Assembly (NCBI RefSeq): GCF_012489685.1
Contig: NC_080041.1
Location: forward strand, 29,811,780 to 29,875,779
Reading direction: 5' to 3'
Length of the DNA stretch: 64,000 nt
Source: Lotus japonicus
Taxonomy: Eukaryota; Streptophyta; Magnoliopsida; Fabales; Fabaceae
The stretch's first letter is position 1; every line of letters begins with the position of its first letter. A model generated the notes under the pieces. That model did no database searches. It was not told the DNA's origin and saw only the letters and a program-made list of their open reading frames with translations. Both the position numbers and the translations under genes were made by a program. This document shows positions 1 to 12,174 of this stretch, one piece after another.

Positions 1-89
1 ATTTCTACTTATGTATTCTGCATTAATGTTGTAATTTCAGTATTCGAATTTTTCTTAATGTGTACTGCGTTTCTACTTATGTGTTCTAT

Positions 90-243
90 ATAGCCGTTGG
101 GGAATATAGCCGTTGGGGAATATAGCCGTTGTGGAATATAGCCGTTGGAGAATATAGCCGTTGGGGAATATAGTCGTTGGGGAATATAGCCGTTGGGGAA
201 TATAGCCGTTGTGGAATATAGCCGTTGGAGAATATAGCCGTTG
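90..243. repeat. 16-bp tandem repeat, about 9.6 copies
   Basis: The unit aatatagccgttgggg is repeated almost perfectly. Variants of the last four bases (gggg, gtgg, ggag) recur in the same order five units apart, so an 80-bp higher-order period is visible. The array ends about 120 bp before the transposase ATG, which puts it in the subterminal or promoter region of the Harbinger element. Confidence 0.9.
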
Positions 244-363
244 TTGTTTCTCTTATTTATACATGTCATATTTCATTCATCTCAACATTCAAGAGTTGTT
301 TTGTCCTCTCATATTTTCTTCCTCCTATCCAATTACACTGATAGTTTCTCATTGTGTCATAGA

Positions 364-1668
364 ATGGATCCAAACAATATGGCCGACTTGGACATTTACG
401 ACGTTGTCATTGACGAACTTATCAATGACACGACTATAGAAGATATGATGCAGGAGGAGATGGAGTTTTATCAACGACGTGCCAACACCGTTAGGCCCAA
501 GCGAACAAGAAAGGTGATAGAGAGAGATCGTGAAGCTGGGAACGAGCGGTTGTGGAATGACTACTTCTCCGAAAATCCTGTGTACACGGAAGAGCTTTTC
601 CGACGAAGGTTTCGAATGCGAAAGCATGTGTTCCTCAGAATTGTAGGGGCCCTTGGGTCTCATGACCCGTACTTTTTAATGTCTGTCGATGCAGTTGGAA
701 GACAAGGCCTGTCACCATTACAAAAGTGCACCGCCGCTATTCGTATGTTGGCGTACGGATCACCTGCTGACAGTGTTGACGAGTACGTTCGAATTGGTGA
801 AAGTACTGCAATTGAGTGCTTAAAGAATTTTGTGGAAGGTGTGTGTGCAGTATTTGGTGGAACATACTTGAGGCGCCCGAACCAGGAAGACATTACCCGC
901 TTACTTCAATGGGGCGAGTCTCGTGGATTTCCAGGTATGTTGGGTTCTATTGATTGTATGCATTGGGAATGGAAGAATTGTCCAGTTGCGTGGAAAGGTC
1001 AATTCACCCGAGGTGATCATGGAAAGCCCACAATCATGCTTGAAGCAGTGGCATCACAAGACTTGTGGATTTGGCATGCATTTTTTGGCATTGCAGGTTC
1101 TAACAATGACATTAATGTGCTAAATCAATCTCCGGTTTTTAATGAGGTTTTGAGTGGAAATGCTCCCATGGTGAACTTTAGCGTGAATGGAACAATGTAT
1201 AACATGGGATACTATCTAGCAGACGGTATCTATCCCCCGTGGGCTACATTTGTGAAGACCATCCCAATGCCGCAAGGAGAAAAAAGGCAAAAATTTGCGA
1301 AAAGACAAGAAGGAGCAAGAAAGGACGTTGAACGTGCATTCGGCGTTCTCCAATCTCGGTTTGCAATAGTTCGTGGTCCATCACGCTTTTGGCATCCGAA
1401 TGAGATGAAGTCAATAATGTATGCTTGCATCATATTGCACAACATGATTGTTGAAGATGAGCGCAACACGTACCGAGGTAATTTTGTTTATGATCAGGTC
1501 AATAATGACATATTGGATGCTGAAGTAGTAAGTGGTCCTATTCCCGCTTTTAGAAATATCTTGGAAAGAAGAGCACATCAAATTGATAGGTCAATTCATC
1601 ACCAGCTTCAAGCAGACTTGGTGGAGCATATTTGGCAGCTTCCCGAAAACGAGAATAATGAAAATTAA
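364..1668 (+). CDS. PIF/Harbinger transposase (HARBI1-like DDE nuclease)
   Basis: This frame encodes 434 residues and would cut and paste the transposon DNA in the nucleus. The DDE triad is visible: D197 in SIDCMHWEWK, D249 in GSNNDINVL and E323 in ERAFGVLQSRF, followed by the family hallmark HNMIVEDER. An open frame continues upstream to 241, but the ATG at 364 (MDPNNMADLD) gives the usual plant Harbinger start. No stop or frameshift interrupts it, so the protein may be functional. The 16-bp repeat array lies just upstream. Confidence 0.92.
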   Translation: MDPNNMADLDIYDVVIDELINDTTIEDMMQEEMEFYQRRANTVRPKRTRKVIERDREAGNERLWNDYFSENPVYTEELFRRRFRMRKHVFLRIVGALGSHDPYFLMSVDAVGRQGLSPLQKCTAAIRMLAYGSPADSVDEYVRIGESTAIECLKNFVEGVCAVFGGTYLRRPNQEDITRLLQWGESRGFPGMLGSIDCMHWEWKNCPVAWKGQFTRGDHGKPTIMLEAVASQDLWIWHAFFGIAGSNNDINVLNQSPVFNEVLSGNAPMVNFSVNGTMYNMGYYLADGIYPPWATFVKTIPMPQGEKRQKFAKRQEGARKDVERAFGVLQSRFAIVRGPSRFWHPNEMKSIMYACIILHNMIVEDERNTYRGNFVYDQVNNDILDAEVVSGPIPAFRNILERRAHQIDRSIHHQLQADLVEHIWQLPENENNEN

Positions 1669-2174
1669 CCTTCAAGTGTTATTATGTATTTCATTTCAAA
1701 TGTATTGTTGCTTATTTTTCATTGTCATGTATTTTCTTTCGTCTTTATTTCTATCATTCAATAAAATTGTTTTTGCTAGAAATAACACAATGTACTTTTT
1801 TATTTTTGTTTCAAGTTAGCATGCCGATATTTAAATTTAATTGTTTTAAATATTAAGTAAAATTAGTAATTAATAATTAAATTCGTATTAATTTTAATTA
1901 AATTATTTTTAAGTTGAAGTATTGATTTAGTATTAAATTTTAAATCTAAATTGAGTGAAAATAAATATTATTAATTTATGTTGTATGGTGGGACACGGGT
2001 GGGACCCTTCAAATAGTAATTTAAGAAACCATGGGTTGGAGCAAAATCTGCTTCAGTTTCTTAGGAGTTTCTTAAGTCTGATGTGGCAGACAGGGCCCAC
2101 AGGAATAGTGCTGAATAGTGCTGAATAGTGTGTTAAGAAACCAGATAAGAATTTTGGGGTTGGAGTTGCTCTAA

Positions 2175-2481
2175 AGAGCAAGCATAAAAGGAACTTCTTG
2201 AAGATCAGAGAAAAATAACTTACATCTTCCAACTTCGACAAAATCAAAGAGTATCAAAGAAGCTTCAAAATCAAATACTTTCTCCACACACGTTTATTAT
2301 CCTTTCTTTGTAAAAGCTTTTAAGTACATTTAAACGAGTCAAATTTCATTCAAGTACAAGAGAGAAAATTGAGCTTAAGTTTTCTACATCCCTCTTCATA
2401 GGAGAATCAAAGTAGAAAAAAAAAACCTTCTCCCAAACAAAAAAAGTGGCAATTATTTAGAAAATTTGTAAGGAGAAGTCA
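2175..2481. other. spacer without recognisable genes
   Basis: AT-rich sequence between the Harbinger terminus and the LINE relic. I see no coding frame, RNA gene or repeat that I can support. Confidence 0.5.
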
Positions 2482-3540
2482 TTGAGAATACTTAATTCTG
2501 AAGATGGAGGTGGCTTCCCTTCGTGTGGAAAGGATAGAGAAACATCTCACCATGTATTGTTACACTGTTATCGCTCTTGGCACCTTTATTGCATAATCTG
2601 TTTTAAGCTGAATCTAGCAAGGGTAGTTCCAAAATCTCTAGAGGAGTTGAAACTGTCTATGAAAGACTTGAATGTGCAATCAAATTATTTGGAATTGCAT
2701 TTATTATTCCATGTGCTGGTCCCTATGGCTGGGTAGGAACGATTTCATAAGCCTTTTGATGACAACTATATTTGGGAATTGTTTGAAACTCGGGTAGCAA
2801 GTTGGATTAAAGCTTTTTAGCCGAAATGTCCGTACTCCATAGTACAGATTGCAAGCAATCTTTTCAATATGGACCTCCCTTCTTCTAGGTTTAAGTTCAA
2901 TGTTAATTGGGGGCATTATCAGATATGCAAATCATAATGTTATGGGTTGCTTCTCCAAACAAGGCCCCGTTTGGAAACACAGCTTAATTAAGCGCTTATG
3001 ATTATAAGCGCTTATGACATAAGTGCTTATTCATAAGCTATTTTAAAATATTTATTGAAATAAATCGAAAATAAGCTATATATAAGCATAAGCTCTTTTT
3101 CATAAGCTATCCTGAGTAGCTTATGAAAATAAGCTCAAAATAGCTTATGGCCTACCATAAGCTGTTTGCATAAGCTCTCCCAAACACTGACATAAGAGCT
3201 TATGCTATCAGATAAGCTCAAATAAGCTCTTCCAAACGGGGCCCAAGTCGAGAACTTATGGGCTTATGTGGTCGAGGTCATAGCCATTCTCAATGCTCTT
3301 CTCTTTTGCCAACAATTTATTAGTTCAAGAGTAATCATTGAGAGTGATTCATCTCTTGCAATAGAACGAGTCAACAACAAGGCCAATAGACCCTGTTAAT
3401 TACTACATTCTTTAAACAAAATTGACCAGTTGACCGTGGAAGTTATTTGCCTGAGTGTTTTCATGTATTTAAGGAGGTGAATTGATTTGCTAATTCTGTA
3501 GCAAAACAAGGTTGCTATCGCAGGCAAGGTGTTCTTAAGG
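2482..3540 (+). pseudogene. LINE (non-LTR retrotransposon) tail relic: zf-RVT and RNase H
   Basis: The first frame (2482-2736) reads like the zinc-binding domain that follows plant LINE reverse transcriptases: a PSCGKDRETSHHVLLHC core with C-x-C and H-x3-H-C spacing. After a MITE insertion, the stretch from about 3250 to 3400 reads as a plant LINE RNase H domain, with AILNALLFCQQ and VIIESDSSLAIERVNN, then FANSVAKQG near 3510. Stops and frame changes separate the pieces, so it is dead. The catalytic reverse transcriptase part is absent. Confidence 0.7.
2963..3243. mobile_element. 281-bp MITE (Harbinger-like termini)
   Basis: The ends are inverted copies, GGCCCCGTTTGGAA and TTCCAAACGGGGCC, and a 3-bp CAA duplication flanks them (2960-2962 and 3244-3246). 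The inside is built of repeated ataagcgctta/agcttat motifs that can fold back. It interrupts the LINE relic between the zinc-binding and RNase H parts. A 3-bp duplication fits PIF/Harbinger or CACTA families rather than hAT. Confidence 0.8.
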
Positions 3541-3551
3541 CATTCTTTTTA

Positions 3552-5107
3552 GGCTTAATCCAGTTTTTGGTCCCTAATCTTTTCCATAAATATGGTTTTA
3601 GTCCTTCGCCGGAGTAAAGGTGGAGATTGGTCCCCAATTTTTTGCAAAATAATTGGTTTTGGTCCTTCTGGCCGGCAGGGTCAACGCCGGAGCTCCGGCA
3701 ATCCCATGTGGCATTGCCACATCATTTAATGAGTCCACTTGGATTTTTTTCTTTTCCATTTAAAAAAATTAAAACACTAATTGTTAAATTAGTTTACAAC
3801 ATCATGTTCATTCATTGCATCTCTTCATCATTACTGTTTAACATCATCTTCAACCCATCATCATAAAAAAAAAAAAAAAATCAACCAGATGCATATTCAA
3901 ATATCCAAAGTGATTAAGACACCAAAAATTTGTAAATAAAAAACATAAAAATAAGAATATTATGGTGCATCAATGAAAATCAAAGTATGCAGGAGCAAAT
4001 TAAAGCTATAAACTTTGAGAGCATCAAAGTAGGCAGGAACGATTACAAAGGATTCTATAATAAGTTTCTTCCAAAAACCTAGTGTACAGAGCTAGAAAGT
4101 TGGGGTTCTGAAATGGAAATAAGAAGAGAGACCCGGAATAATTAGTATATCAGTTCAGCAGCATAAAGTAAGGATAAACCAATTATGACATGTAAAATGA
4201 AACGAGATTGCAGTGGAGAAAAAGCCAACCCATACCTGTAAAGAAAAAACCAAGAACTGGTCTACAACCCAGATTGGTTGATTATATTGCAGTGGAGAAA
4301 ACTCAGATTCTACGGCGTTATGCTCAACCTCACATACAACCGAAACCCCAACCCTCCTTTCCCCATCCCCACCCTCAGCCTTAACCTCAATCCCAACCCC
4401 AAACTAGCACCAGAAAAGCGAGAAGAAAGAAAGAAACAACACATGTTCTAATCTGAGTGCAGATCTAAAAAACTAAGTTTGGATCTGAAAATCTGGGTGC
4501 GGGTCTGAGTTCAAGGAAGAAGGAGACGGAAAAGAGGGTTTGGCACGATATGAGCTCGCCAGGGAAGCGTGGACGAAGAGGCCGGCGGCGCAAGAGAGGT
4601 GGCTACGGTTTCAGAGAAGAGAAGAAGAAGGAGAGAGCGAGCAGAGAAAGAGAGAAAGGGAAGATGGGGTTGAGGGTGGTGGTGGGATTGGTGTTGTGTG
4701 AAGAATCAGTGGTGGGGGTGGTGGTTGGGGTTGGGGATGGAGTGTCTGTAAATTTCTGGGTTTGGGAGTGTAAAGGAGGAGAAGAAGATGAGGAAGGATG
4801 ATGGTTTTGATGATGATGAAGAAGAAATCTGGGTGATAGTTTTAATTAATTAAAACGGAGGTTAATTAGTGAGAGTTAATTAATGTTTTAATTTAATGAA
4901 AAAAGAGAAAAAAATTCCAGCGAGGTTCATTAATTGACGTGGCAAGGGCCACATCAGCTGGCGGAGCTCCGGCGTTGACCCAACCGGTCGGAAGGACTAA
5001 AGCCAATCATTTTGCCAAAAACTGGGGACCAATCCTCACCTTTACTCCGGCGAGGGACTAAAGCCATATTTATGACAAAGGTTAGGGACCAAAAACTGAA
5101 TTAAGCC
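3552..5107. mobile_element. Long-TIR Mutator-like non-autonomous element
   Basis: About 190 bp at the left (3552-3742) is repeated inverted at the right (4917-5107), starting ggcttaat(c/t)cagtttttgg, with roughly 80% identity by eye. Flanks are ttcttttta and ttcttttat, a near-perfect 9-bp target duplication as expected for Mutator elements. The inside has no transposase; it holds AT-rich DNA and a GC/purine-rich block (about 4300-4810). The open frame at 4550-4801 is low-complexity and not convincing as a gene, though the block could be captured gene leader sequence (a Pack-MULE). Confidence 0.75.
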
Positions 5108-5463
5108 TTCTTTTATTAATCGTAATTCATTGATTCATGGGCCTTCAAGGCATGAGTTCAAGTTTGCATTGGGAGAGTGCAATGGTGTCCCTATATGGTT
5201 AACACTTATGAAATCATTTAAGATTGTTAACACTAAGAGGGAGCCAAACTAGAAGATGGTCATGATATTTTGGACGGAATGTAACAAAAACATGCAACTC
5301 ATATTTCATTCATTGCAATTTGCAGCAGGGGACCTCAAAACTTGAACAAAATAACCTCAAAACATAAACTCGTAATTCACACTACATTTGGTCTTAGACC
5401 AGAGTCAGTACTACATTATGAAAATTGATATCCCATTAAGGTGCACACTTCATTTGTCACAGA

Positions 5464-8400
5464 TCAATTACTCTCTGTACTTGATGAACCTCTGGCTTCC
5501 ACATCAATGGTTCCAGCTCTATTTATGACCACTTGTGCTTTATTTTCATTGTTCTCAATTTTTGGGGCAATAACTGGCAGCTGCTGTGATATCTCCTTTT
5601 CAGGGCAAGGTGGTATCAAATTTTTCTGTTCTTTAGCTTTGCCCCACACAACTAGATAAAGCCCCATAACCACAACTACTCCGCCAATAAGGCTGATACA
5701 AAAAATTATAACAAAATCAACATAAGCTTGATAAAATGAGGTTAATATGATGTTCCGAAAATCACTTCAAATAAATATGATATCAAGTAAAATCACTATA
5801 ACCTTAAGTGATCAAGTAATTTTAACACGTGTCATGAGCTGAATTTTTTTAAGACACGTGTTAATATACTACTGAGCTACTTAAGCTATGATGATTTAGA
5901 CAAATTAAGAATAAAAATATAATACTTAAAGAATCAATTAAGTATGAAGAATGAGAAGTTTTAATTGAATTGTTGTTGTAGTGCAATAAATAGTACCTTC
6001 CAAGGTAGAGTTTCTCTGAGAGGAGGATGCAGGCCAAGGCTGTGACTATGATCATACGCAGGGGATTGAAAGCAGTGACGAAGACTGGGCCTTTTGTTTT
6101 AATAACAGTGCCTTGCACGTAAAATTGGACTGCTGAAGTTACTATACCCTGTGCAATAAAAAAAACGTTAGAAATAAAAGACTATGGTCCTAGAAACTGG
6201 TAATAATTAATGTAACTTGTGAAGGAAAATGGGCCACAATTTAGTGGACTTTTGGGTCAATGTGCAAGGTTTTACTAACCGAGTATGCACAAGCAAAAAG
6301 CTTAGAATCCAATCCTAGTGACCATGCTGCAGGGTCATGGTGTTCCATGAAAATTGTTAATGCACTGCTTTGAAGTGCACCCACAAAGCAAATCCATGTT
6401 GCTAGAGACATCTCTGCTGGATACTTTCTCAATGTTATGGCCTGCAAATGATCAAATCATGCATAAGTTCCATACAAGGATTTGGTTCCCCGCAATCACG
6501 ACAATTCTACATTCACACAATAAAAAAATATGCAAATCGGTTGGTACTGATCAACGCAATATTTGAGCCGTCTAATTTTGATCGAAAGACTTAAATTATA
6601 TGACTGTGTAAATTTAAGAATCCTTTGATAGTTAAAATGTCTTACACCAAAATTAAAATTAAGATGTTGTAATGAGTGAACTTACTTGCAAGATGTAGAA
6701 AGCAGAGAAGCCAGCACAACCTATGAGGAGGAAACATGCACCAATGAGCCACTGATCGCCACTCGAGTTGCTCACATTCTGAGATTGAGCAACGTGGCTC
6801 GCTGATGATCCAACAACTGGACCTTTGTAGAGTGCCATTAGAAATGCTCCTCCAAGACTCACCACAGTGCCAAACACTTTGGCTTGGCATCCTAACTCCT
6901 TCAACTTCATGCGCTCCAATCTGATTAAATATGAACCACGTAAATTAATATTGCAAGAGTTTGTATATTTTATTGAAAGAGTCATGTCTATGGTGGACTA
7001 AGAAAAATTTAGTTAACACTATGCAAATTAATTTCAACATTATAATAGAATGTATTAAATATTAGCAGTAAAAACATATACTGATTTTTGTAGTAATATA
7101 GAAAATAAGGCAACATACTTATCTTGTAAATCTGAGAAAAACAGTTTCAATTCTTTAATTAGTTGGTGAAGGTAGAAAGTGACCTATATATTTGTCAATG
7201 GATTATACCGGCATGCCGCATATATACGTGAGTGCGGTAACGTACACTTATCACTATACAAAATTAAATATGTCCAAGAGTCATTAGGAACTACCCCCTA
7301 AACTTGGTGGTGGAATCTATGTAGGATTCACATGCTACGTGCTTATTTATCTGTTCAAGCATTCTACATGTGTCAGCAAATAAAGCAAGTGATAAAAACG
7401 AGTACACCAATTATATGATGGATCATGTTAATAACATGTTCGCTTATAAACCATATATTTGTAATTCATGTTCAGTACATGTTATTTATAATATATTTGT
7501 TATGTTTTTAAATTAATTTATAGAGAAACTCTGTTTTTAACTTTAAAATTAAATATGATTTTCTTGATTCAGGTAGATAAAACTTAATTAATAATTTAAT
7601 TTGATTAAATTTCTTACCGAAAAATGATTGCGAGTACAAAGGTGATGGATGGTACGGAATTCATCACGGCTGATGCAAAAGAGGCTGATGTCATCTTCAT
7701 CCCAAGGAAGGTGAAGCACTGATCAAGTATTATCCTGTATATAATTGACATAGCATAATTAATATGTATGCTAAAAAATAAATGACCAACAATATGATTG
7801 AAAATTAATTGGTGATATGAGTTTAAAAGGAATACAAAAATAGAAAGGAGACGTATATAAATTTAAAAATTAGGTAGACTAAAATCAAAACTCTATCTAT
7901 TTACACAATATATGACAAGTTAAAGATGATATATTACTCGACAAAAGCCACAGCCATAATTTCTGAAAATATCCGAATTGTCATCTTGGGCCTTGTTTTC
8001 CTGAAAAAGGTAAAATAGACTTATAGTTAGTTACACGAGTCACTAAGTAACCTAAAAAAATGGTTGGTGCATGGTGAAATAATAGTAAAAGTAATGGATA
8101 ATATCTATATACTGAAATGTATAGACATTAGAAGTGCTATTTCAAAATTTTCGAGGTTGTCTAAATGACCTATGATAAAGTTTGGGTTAAATAACCCATC
8201 ATCCAATCACATTGGAGATAAGTGAGTTGAAATTTCTATATTTTATTTATTAATTTATTTCCAACTCATTTATCTCCAACGTGATTGGATGATGAGTTAT
8301 TTAACCCAAACTTTATCATGGGTCATTTAGACAACCCAAAATTCATATGATTTTATGATGTTGAAGTTGAGTTTATTTCAGTAAAATCTTATAATATTCA

Positions 8401-8864
8401 TATAATTAAAAAGAAACGCACAATTTTAACAAATACGATTACAAAATCATGTGACATACGTAGTCAATATCAATCCAACCGTTTTTTCTGGAAGTAAAAA
8501 ATAGAAACACCCTCTCTTCCAACTATTGATCACACAATGAAAAGCTAGGTCTTATGCATATTATATTCATCAAGTAGTAAAAATGTGTGTGGAACATGCA
8601 CGCATGCATGCTCGATGTTATGTATGAATAAGAGAAGAAGGGAAATTATAACCTTTCAAGAAAAAATGCGAAGGGACCAAGAACTATAGTGGCGATGATA
8701 TTACGGTAAACAACAAACACATAATGACTCATTCCTTTGTTAAGAGCATCCTTGGTGATAACATACATCCCAGCAGAGCCAAATTGCAGGCTTATGATTA
8801 TCAAAAGCGCTTTTGAATCGCGGAACCATGAATGCACCTTGTCACAACACGTTGTCACACCCAT
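5464..8864 (-). CDS. WAT1-related / MtN21-like EamA transporter, 7 exons
   Basis: Exons on the minus strand are 8864-8653, 8000-7938, 7734-7618, 6920-6686, 6441-6280, 6148-5997 and 5692-5464. All junctions show GT-AG and keep frame, giving 389 residues. The family is a ten-helix drug/metabolite-type transporter; members move auxin, amino acids or other metabolites across plasma membrane or tonoplast, and the substrate here is unknown. Family blocks include ALLIIISLQFGSAGMYVITK, RPKMT, ILDQCFTFLGMKMTSASFA, SVPSITFVLAIIFR, MSLATWICFVGALQS and GLYLVVWGKAKE. The hydrophilic C-terminus is typical. No defect was seen. Confidence 0.95.
8151..8340. mobile_element. Foldback MITE in intron 1 of the WAT1-like gene
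   Basis: The left arm (ggttgtctaaatgacc...) and right arm are near-perfect inverted copies about 70-80 bp long, separated by about 40 bp of AT-rich DNA. Exact ends and target duplication are uncertain. It sits in the 652-bp first intron and leaves the splice sites intact. Confidence 0.7.
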
Positions 8865-8958
8865 CTTAAATTTATTACCTCTCTCTCTAGATAGATCTCT
8901 TTGTTTTTGAGAAGTAGTAGTGAAGTTGGGTGTGCTTTGATTACACTAGCATTCTCCA

Positions 8959-8966
8959 TATTTATA
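8959..8966 (-). promoter_or_regulatory. TATA box of the WAT1-like gene
   Basis: Reads TATAAATA on the minus strand, about 95 bp upstream of the ATG at 8864, leaving a leader of about 60-70 nt. Confidence 0.6.
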
Positions 8967-8979
8967 CCCTTAAGATGAG

Positions 8980-11900
8980 TGATATGTTGAGTAACTTATT
9001 ACTTATTTAATTCGAAAATGAAAACCCACTATGACGAGAGACGCACAATAATCTCTCTATGTTCCACTTTCCAGCAAGGTGTATGCCAAAAAAGAGAAAT
9101 AAGTGAATGTGTGGTTAAATGTTTGAACTGTAGAATCTATTGTTTCTATTATCCGGTTACATTAATGATTGAAATAATTATAAACATACGTGTGTTAATT
9201 ATGTCCTTTTCATACCTAATTTGCTTTGCCTGTTTTATCCGCAAGTGATTTTGGCAGTTTTGTGGATTGGCCAAGATAATGCTAAAGACGCAAACACCCC
9301 ATTGTAGAAACTTAGCAAATTAAGAGCTTAATTAATATATAGCTAGATAAGAACCCTTTCAAAAAGATAACAACTCTTAACAAATAATTTGTGGGGTTTT
9401 ATTCCGGACTTTGTCTAGTATATGGATCAAGAAAAAATTGGTCCACCCATGGACAAAGATTTAGAACCATTAGGTTTTAATATTATTTTATTGAATGGAG
9501 GAGATTAAAACATATTCTGCCCACTATTAAGTCCTATACCTTACAATTTAATTTTGGTTTGTTAGGTCCTTAGGAAAAATAAAAACTATTAGATAGAAAT
9601 TTTGGTGGATTACACAAGTTTTATTAGTTGCTGTATCAAAAAGGGGCCGAAGCGAACCAAACCCGAGCATATTAGTGGTTTTTTAACTGAATGGGCCGAT
9701 TCACTTCGGCCACGGATTTAACTAGTCCAATTCTATGGGTTCATGTGGGTTTGGACTTTGGACGGTAGCTAAGCCTAACTCCGTTCTTACTGAGGAAGTG
9801 TTAAAAAAAAGACCCTATCAGATTTAACCTAGTCACATCCACTCATTTAATTAATTTAACCTAGCCATAACCACGCCTCCTCTTTCTCTCTCAGTTCAAA
9901 TAAAAAATCCATTGATTCCTACTCTTCTCCTCTCCTTACGACGGTGGCGCCTCACAACTTCTCTTCTCCTTTTGTCATCTCTCAACAATAAACAAAAACT
10001 AGTTGCTTCTATTAGCCTATAGGACTCAAACCCTCTCCTGTATGCCGCAACCAACCGCCATGTGCTAGCTTCTTCAACCCACCGTGCTGCTCGATTTGGT
10101 CGTCACGAATAGCAATCATCACAAGCTTCCATCGCGAAGGGAGCTCTCGATCGAGCTCGCTTTTCTTTCGCTGCATCACCGTTGTCCGCAAGTCCTATCT
10201 CTGGATATGCCGTCATGCCGTCTTTTTGCACTTCCCATCTCTAGATCTAGAAATAGCTTCACAGAAGAAGACGATTTATGCTTCGTTCAATCCGCTCAAT
10301 GCTCTTGTCATCTCTGGATCTATTGTCTTCTCACGTAAATCCACTCCCCACAGGCCACGACATACGAAGGCGCTACCTTTTTGTCATCTACGAGCACCAA
10401 TGTCCGTGTTTTCTCCTTGAACCACCACCAGGTACTAACCACATGATGGGGTGAAAGCGCAACAAAGTCAGACTGATCATCATCCTCTTGTATTTTTTAT
10501 GTGATCTTTTTTTCTCTTTTTTTGATCTTTTTTTTAAACAATTTTCTAGATTTATGGAAATATGACATATATGACAATGAACTACTCTACTTTATTTTTT
10601 TCGGTTCCATCAAATTTAATCAGTTTGTTTTCCTCCTCATCCATTTTTTTGTCTCGTCGGTTACCATTTATTAGACAAACTTCACCGCACGTGCAAAACC
10701 CGACCTAAAATACGACCAAACTAAAGGACGCAAAGGAATAGTGGCGATCATGGGCCTGTGGTAGTTTTAACTTGACGAACCACGACGTTTTTCTGAACCC
10801 GTTCATAACCACCCTATGGAAAACCTTAGTACAAAACAAAATATTCTAAAGTATGTTTGATGAGTAGCTTGCAACCCTCAAATATAGAATAGAACATCGT
10901 CGTTGATTACTGAGAAGAAAGAAAAGAAACCTTTATCGCGGGTAGTTGCTTAGATCTAAATTTCTTTAGAAGAAGATATGTTCATGGCTTGAAATTTGAG
11001 TTGTATTGCAGGGATGTTATGTATATTATTACCACATTCTAGTGGTTATTGTGCAATGTAACAAAAGTAAGGTTCATATAAAATGCACAATTCACTGCTA
11101 GAGGTATATTAGTATCATATTTTTAACATAACTAATCTTTTTTGAAATGGCAAGAAAGTATGTTCTATTTAAAAGTAAAATAGTTCTTTGCCATAAAAAG
11201 TAGGGAGCATAATAACCAAATTATGACTCAATCGAGCAAAATGAGAGAAAATTGAGGATTCAAACAAAATAAAATAAAATTTGAACCAAAACAAAAAATT
11301 TCCTATACATAGGACCAAAAACATATTTAAGCCTGAATTAAAATTAAGCATGAAATCTGAAAAACATTTGTTGCAGCTCAATACAATACAAAAAAAACTT
11401 GTCATTACTTATATGACTAAAGACCGTCGGTAACAATCGGACGTTGTATGTAATAACAAATTTATTCAAGAGGTTATCCATGACCACAAGGTCATTAGTA
11501 GACACCTTGTAGGAAACAATAACTAATGGTATTTTATAAAGTAGTATATACGTTACAGTTGCATAAGATCGTTAGTAACTTACTAGTGGCTTTGTTTGTC
11601 GGAAACCTACTAACGACAATTTTTTTCGAGCACATACGAGGCATTAGTAACTAAATTGACTTAGATATAAATAACCCCTTCAATTGCAGATGAAAATGCT
11701 ACTTAATGGGGAAAAAAACTTCTACTTTTATTTTTCTATGTCCTTGATGACAGTAATATAATCCCCTTCTACCATGGTCATTTTTCCTATCTATGATCCT
11801 GAACCAACATAAAACAATTGTCTTTTATCAATACAAAATTGATTAATGATGAAAATTAACCAATTGAATTTTGGAAGAGATTTAATTTAGGCTAAATATT

Positions 11901-12170
11901 TGTATGAACTTAGAGTCATTTGTCATTGTTTGAGGGTATTTGAGATGGTAAGTATCATGCAGGAGAAACACCTCCCACAACATGTTGGTAAGAAATTTTT
12001 GATGGATTAGAATTTTAGACATTATGAGCTTGAAGACAAAACAATAAAATAGGCAAATTTCAACAGTTATATGTACATTTTGCAGTAGTTCAAACCGCTT
12101 CAGTTTGCTTTTTGTAGCAGTTACTAGTAACTACCATTCGAATATGATCAACGACGGTTTTTAGGAATGG
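8980..12170. other. Long spacer, no supported gene
   Basis: Mostly AT-rich. Short open frames at 9018-9248, 10084-10420 and 11169-11405 lack recognisable domains or a coding pattern. The CT-rich block at about 9880-10000 resembles a gene leader but no gene follows. Between 11430 and 12150 several copies of a tagtaac/gttagtaac word occur in both orientations, which could be subterminal motifs of a decayed DNA transposon. Confidence 0.45.
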
Positions 12171-12174
12171 TTGG

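Larger units (their letters stand above)
1..2174 (+). mobile_element. PIF/Harbinger DNA transposon, right part
   Basis: The element runs in from beyond the left edge and carries a Harbinger transposase in the middle. Its right end is the inverted-repeat style terminus ttggggttggagttgctc ending at 2171, followed by TAA (2172-2174), the usual 3-bp Harbinger target duplication. The left terminus and the partner Myb-like ORF that autonomous Harbinger elements carry are not in the window, so autonomy cannot be judged. The AT-rich stretch from 1669 to 1980 is non-coding. Confidence 0.75.

Noticed and set aside
4550..4801. 83-residue Arg/Lys/Gly/Val-rich frame
   Set aside because: Low-complexity purine-rich DNA inside a Mutator-like element, with no domain and no supporting signals.
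10084..10420. Possible small gene (overlapping 84- and 64-residue frames)
   Set aside because: No domain, no splice or promoter context and overlapping frames of similar quality.
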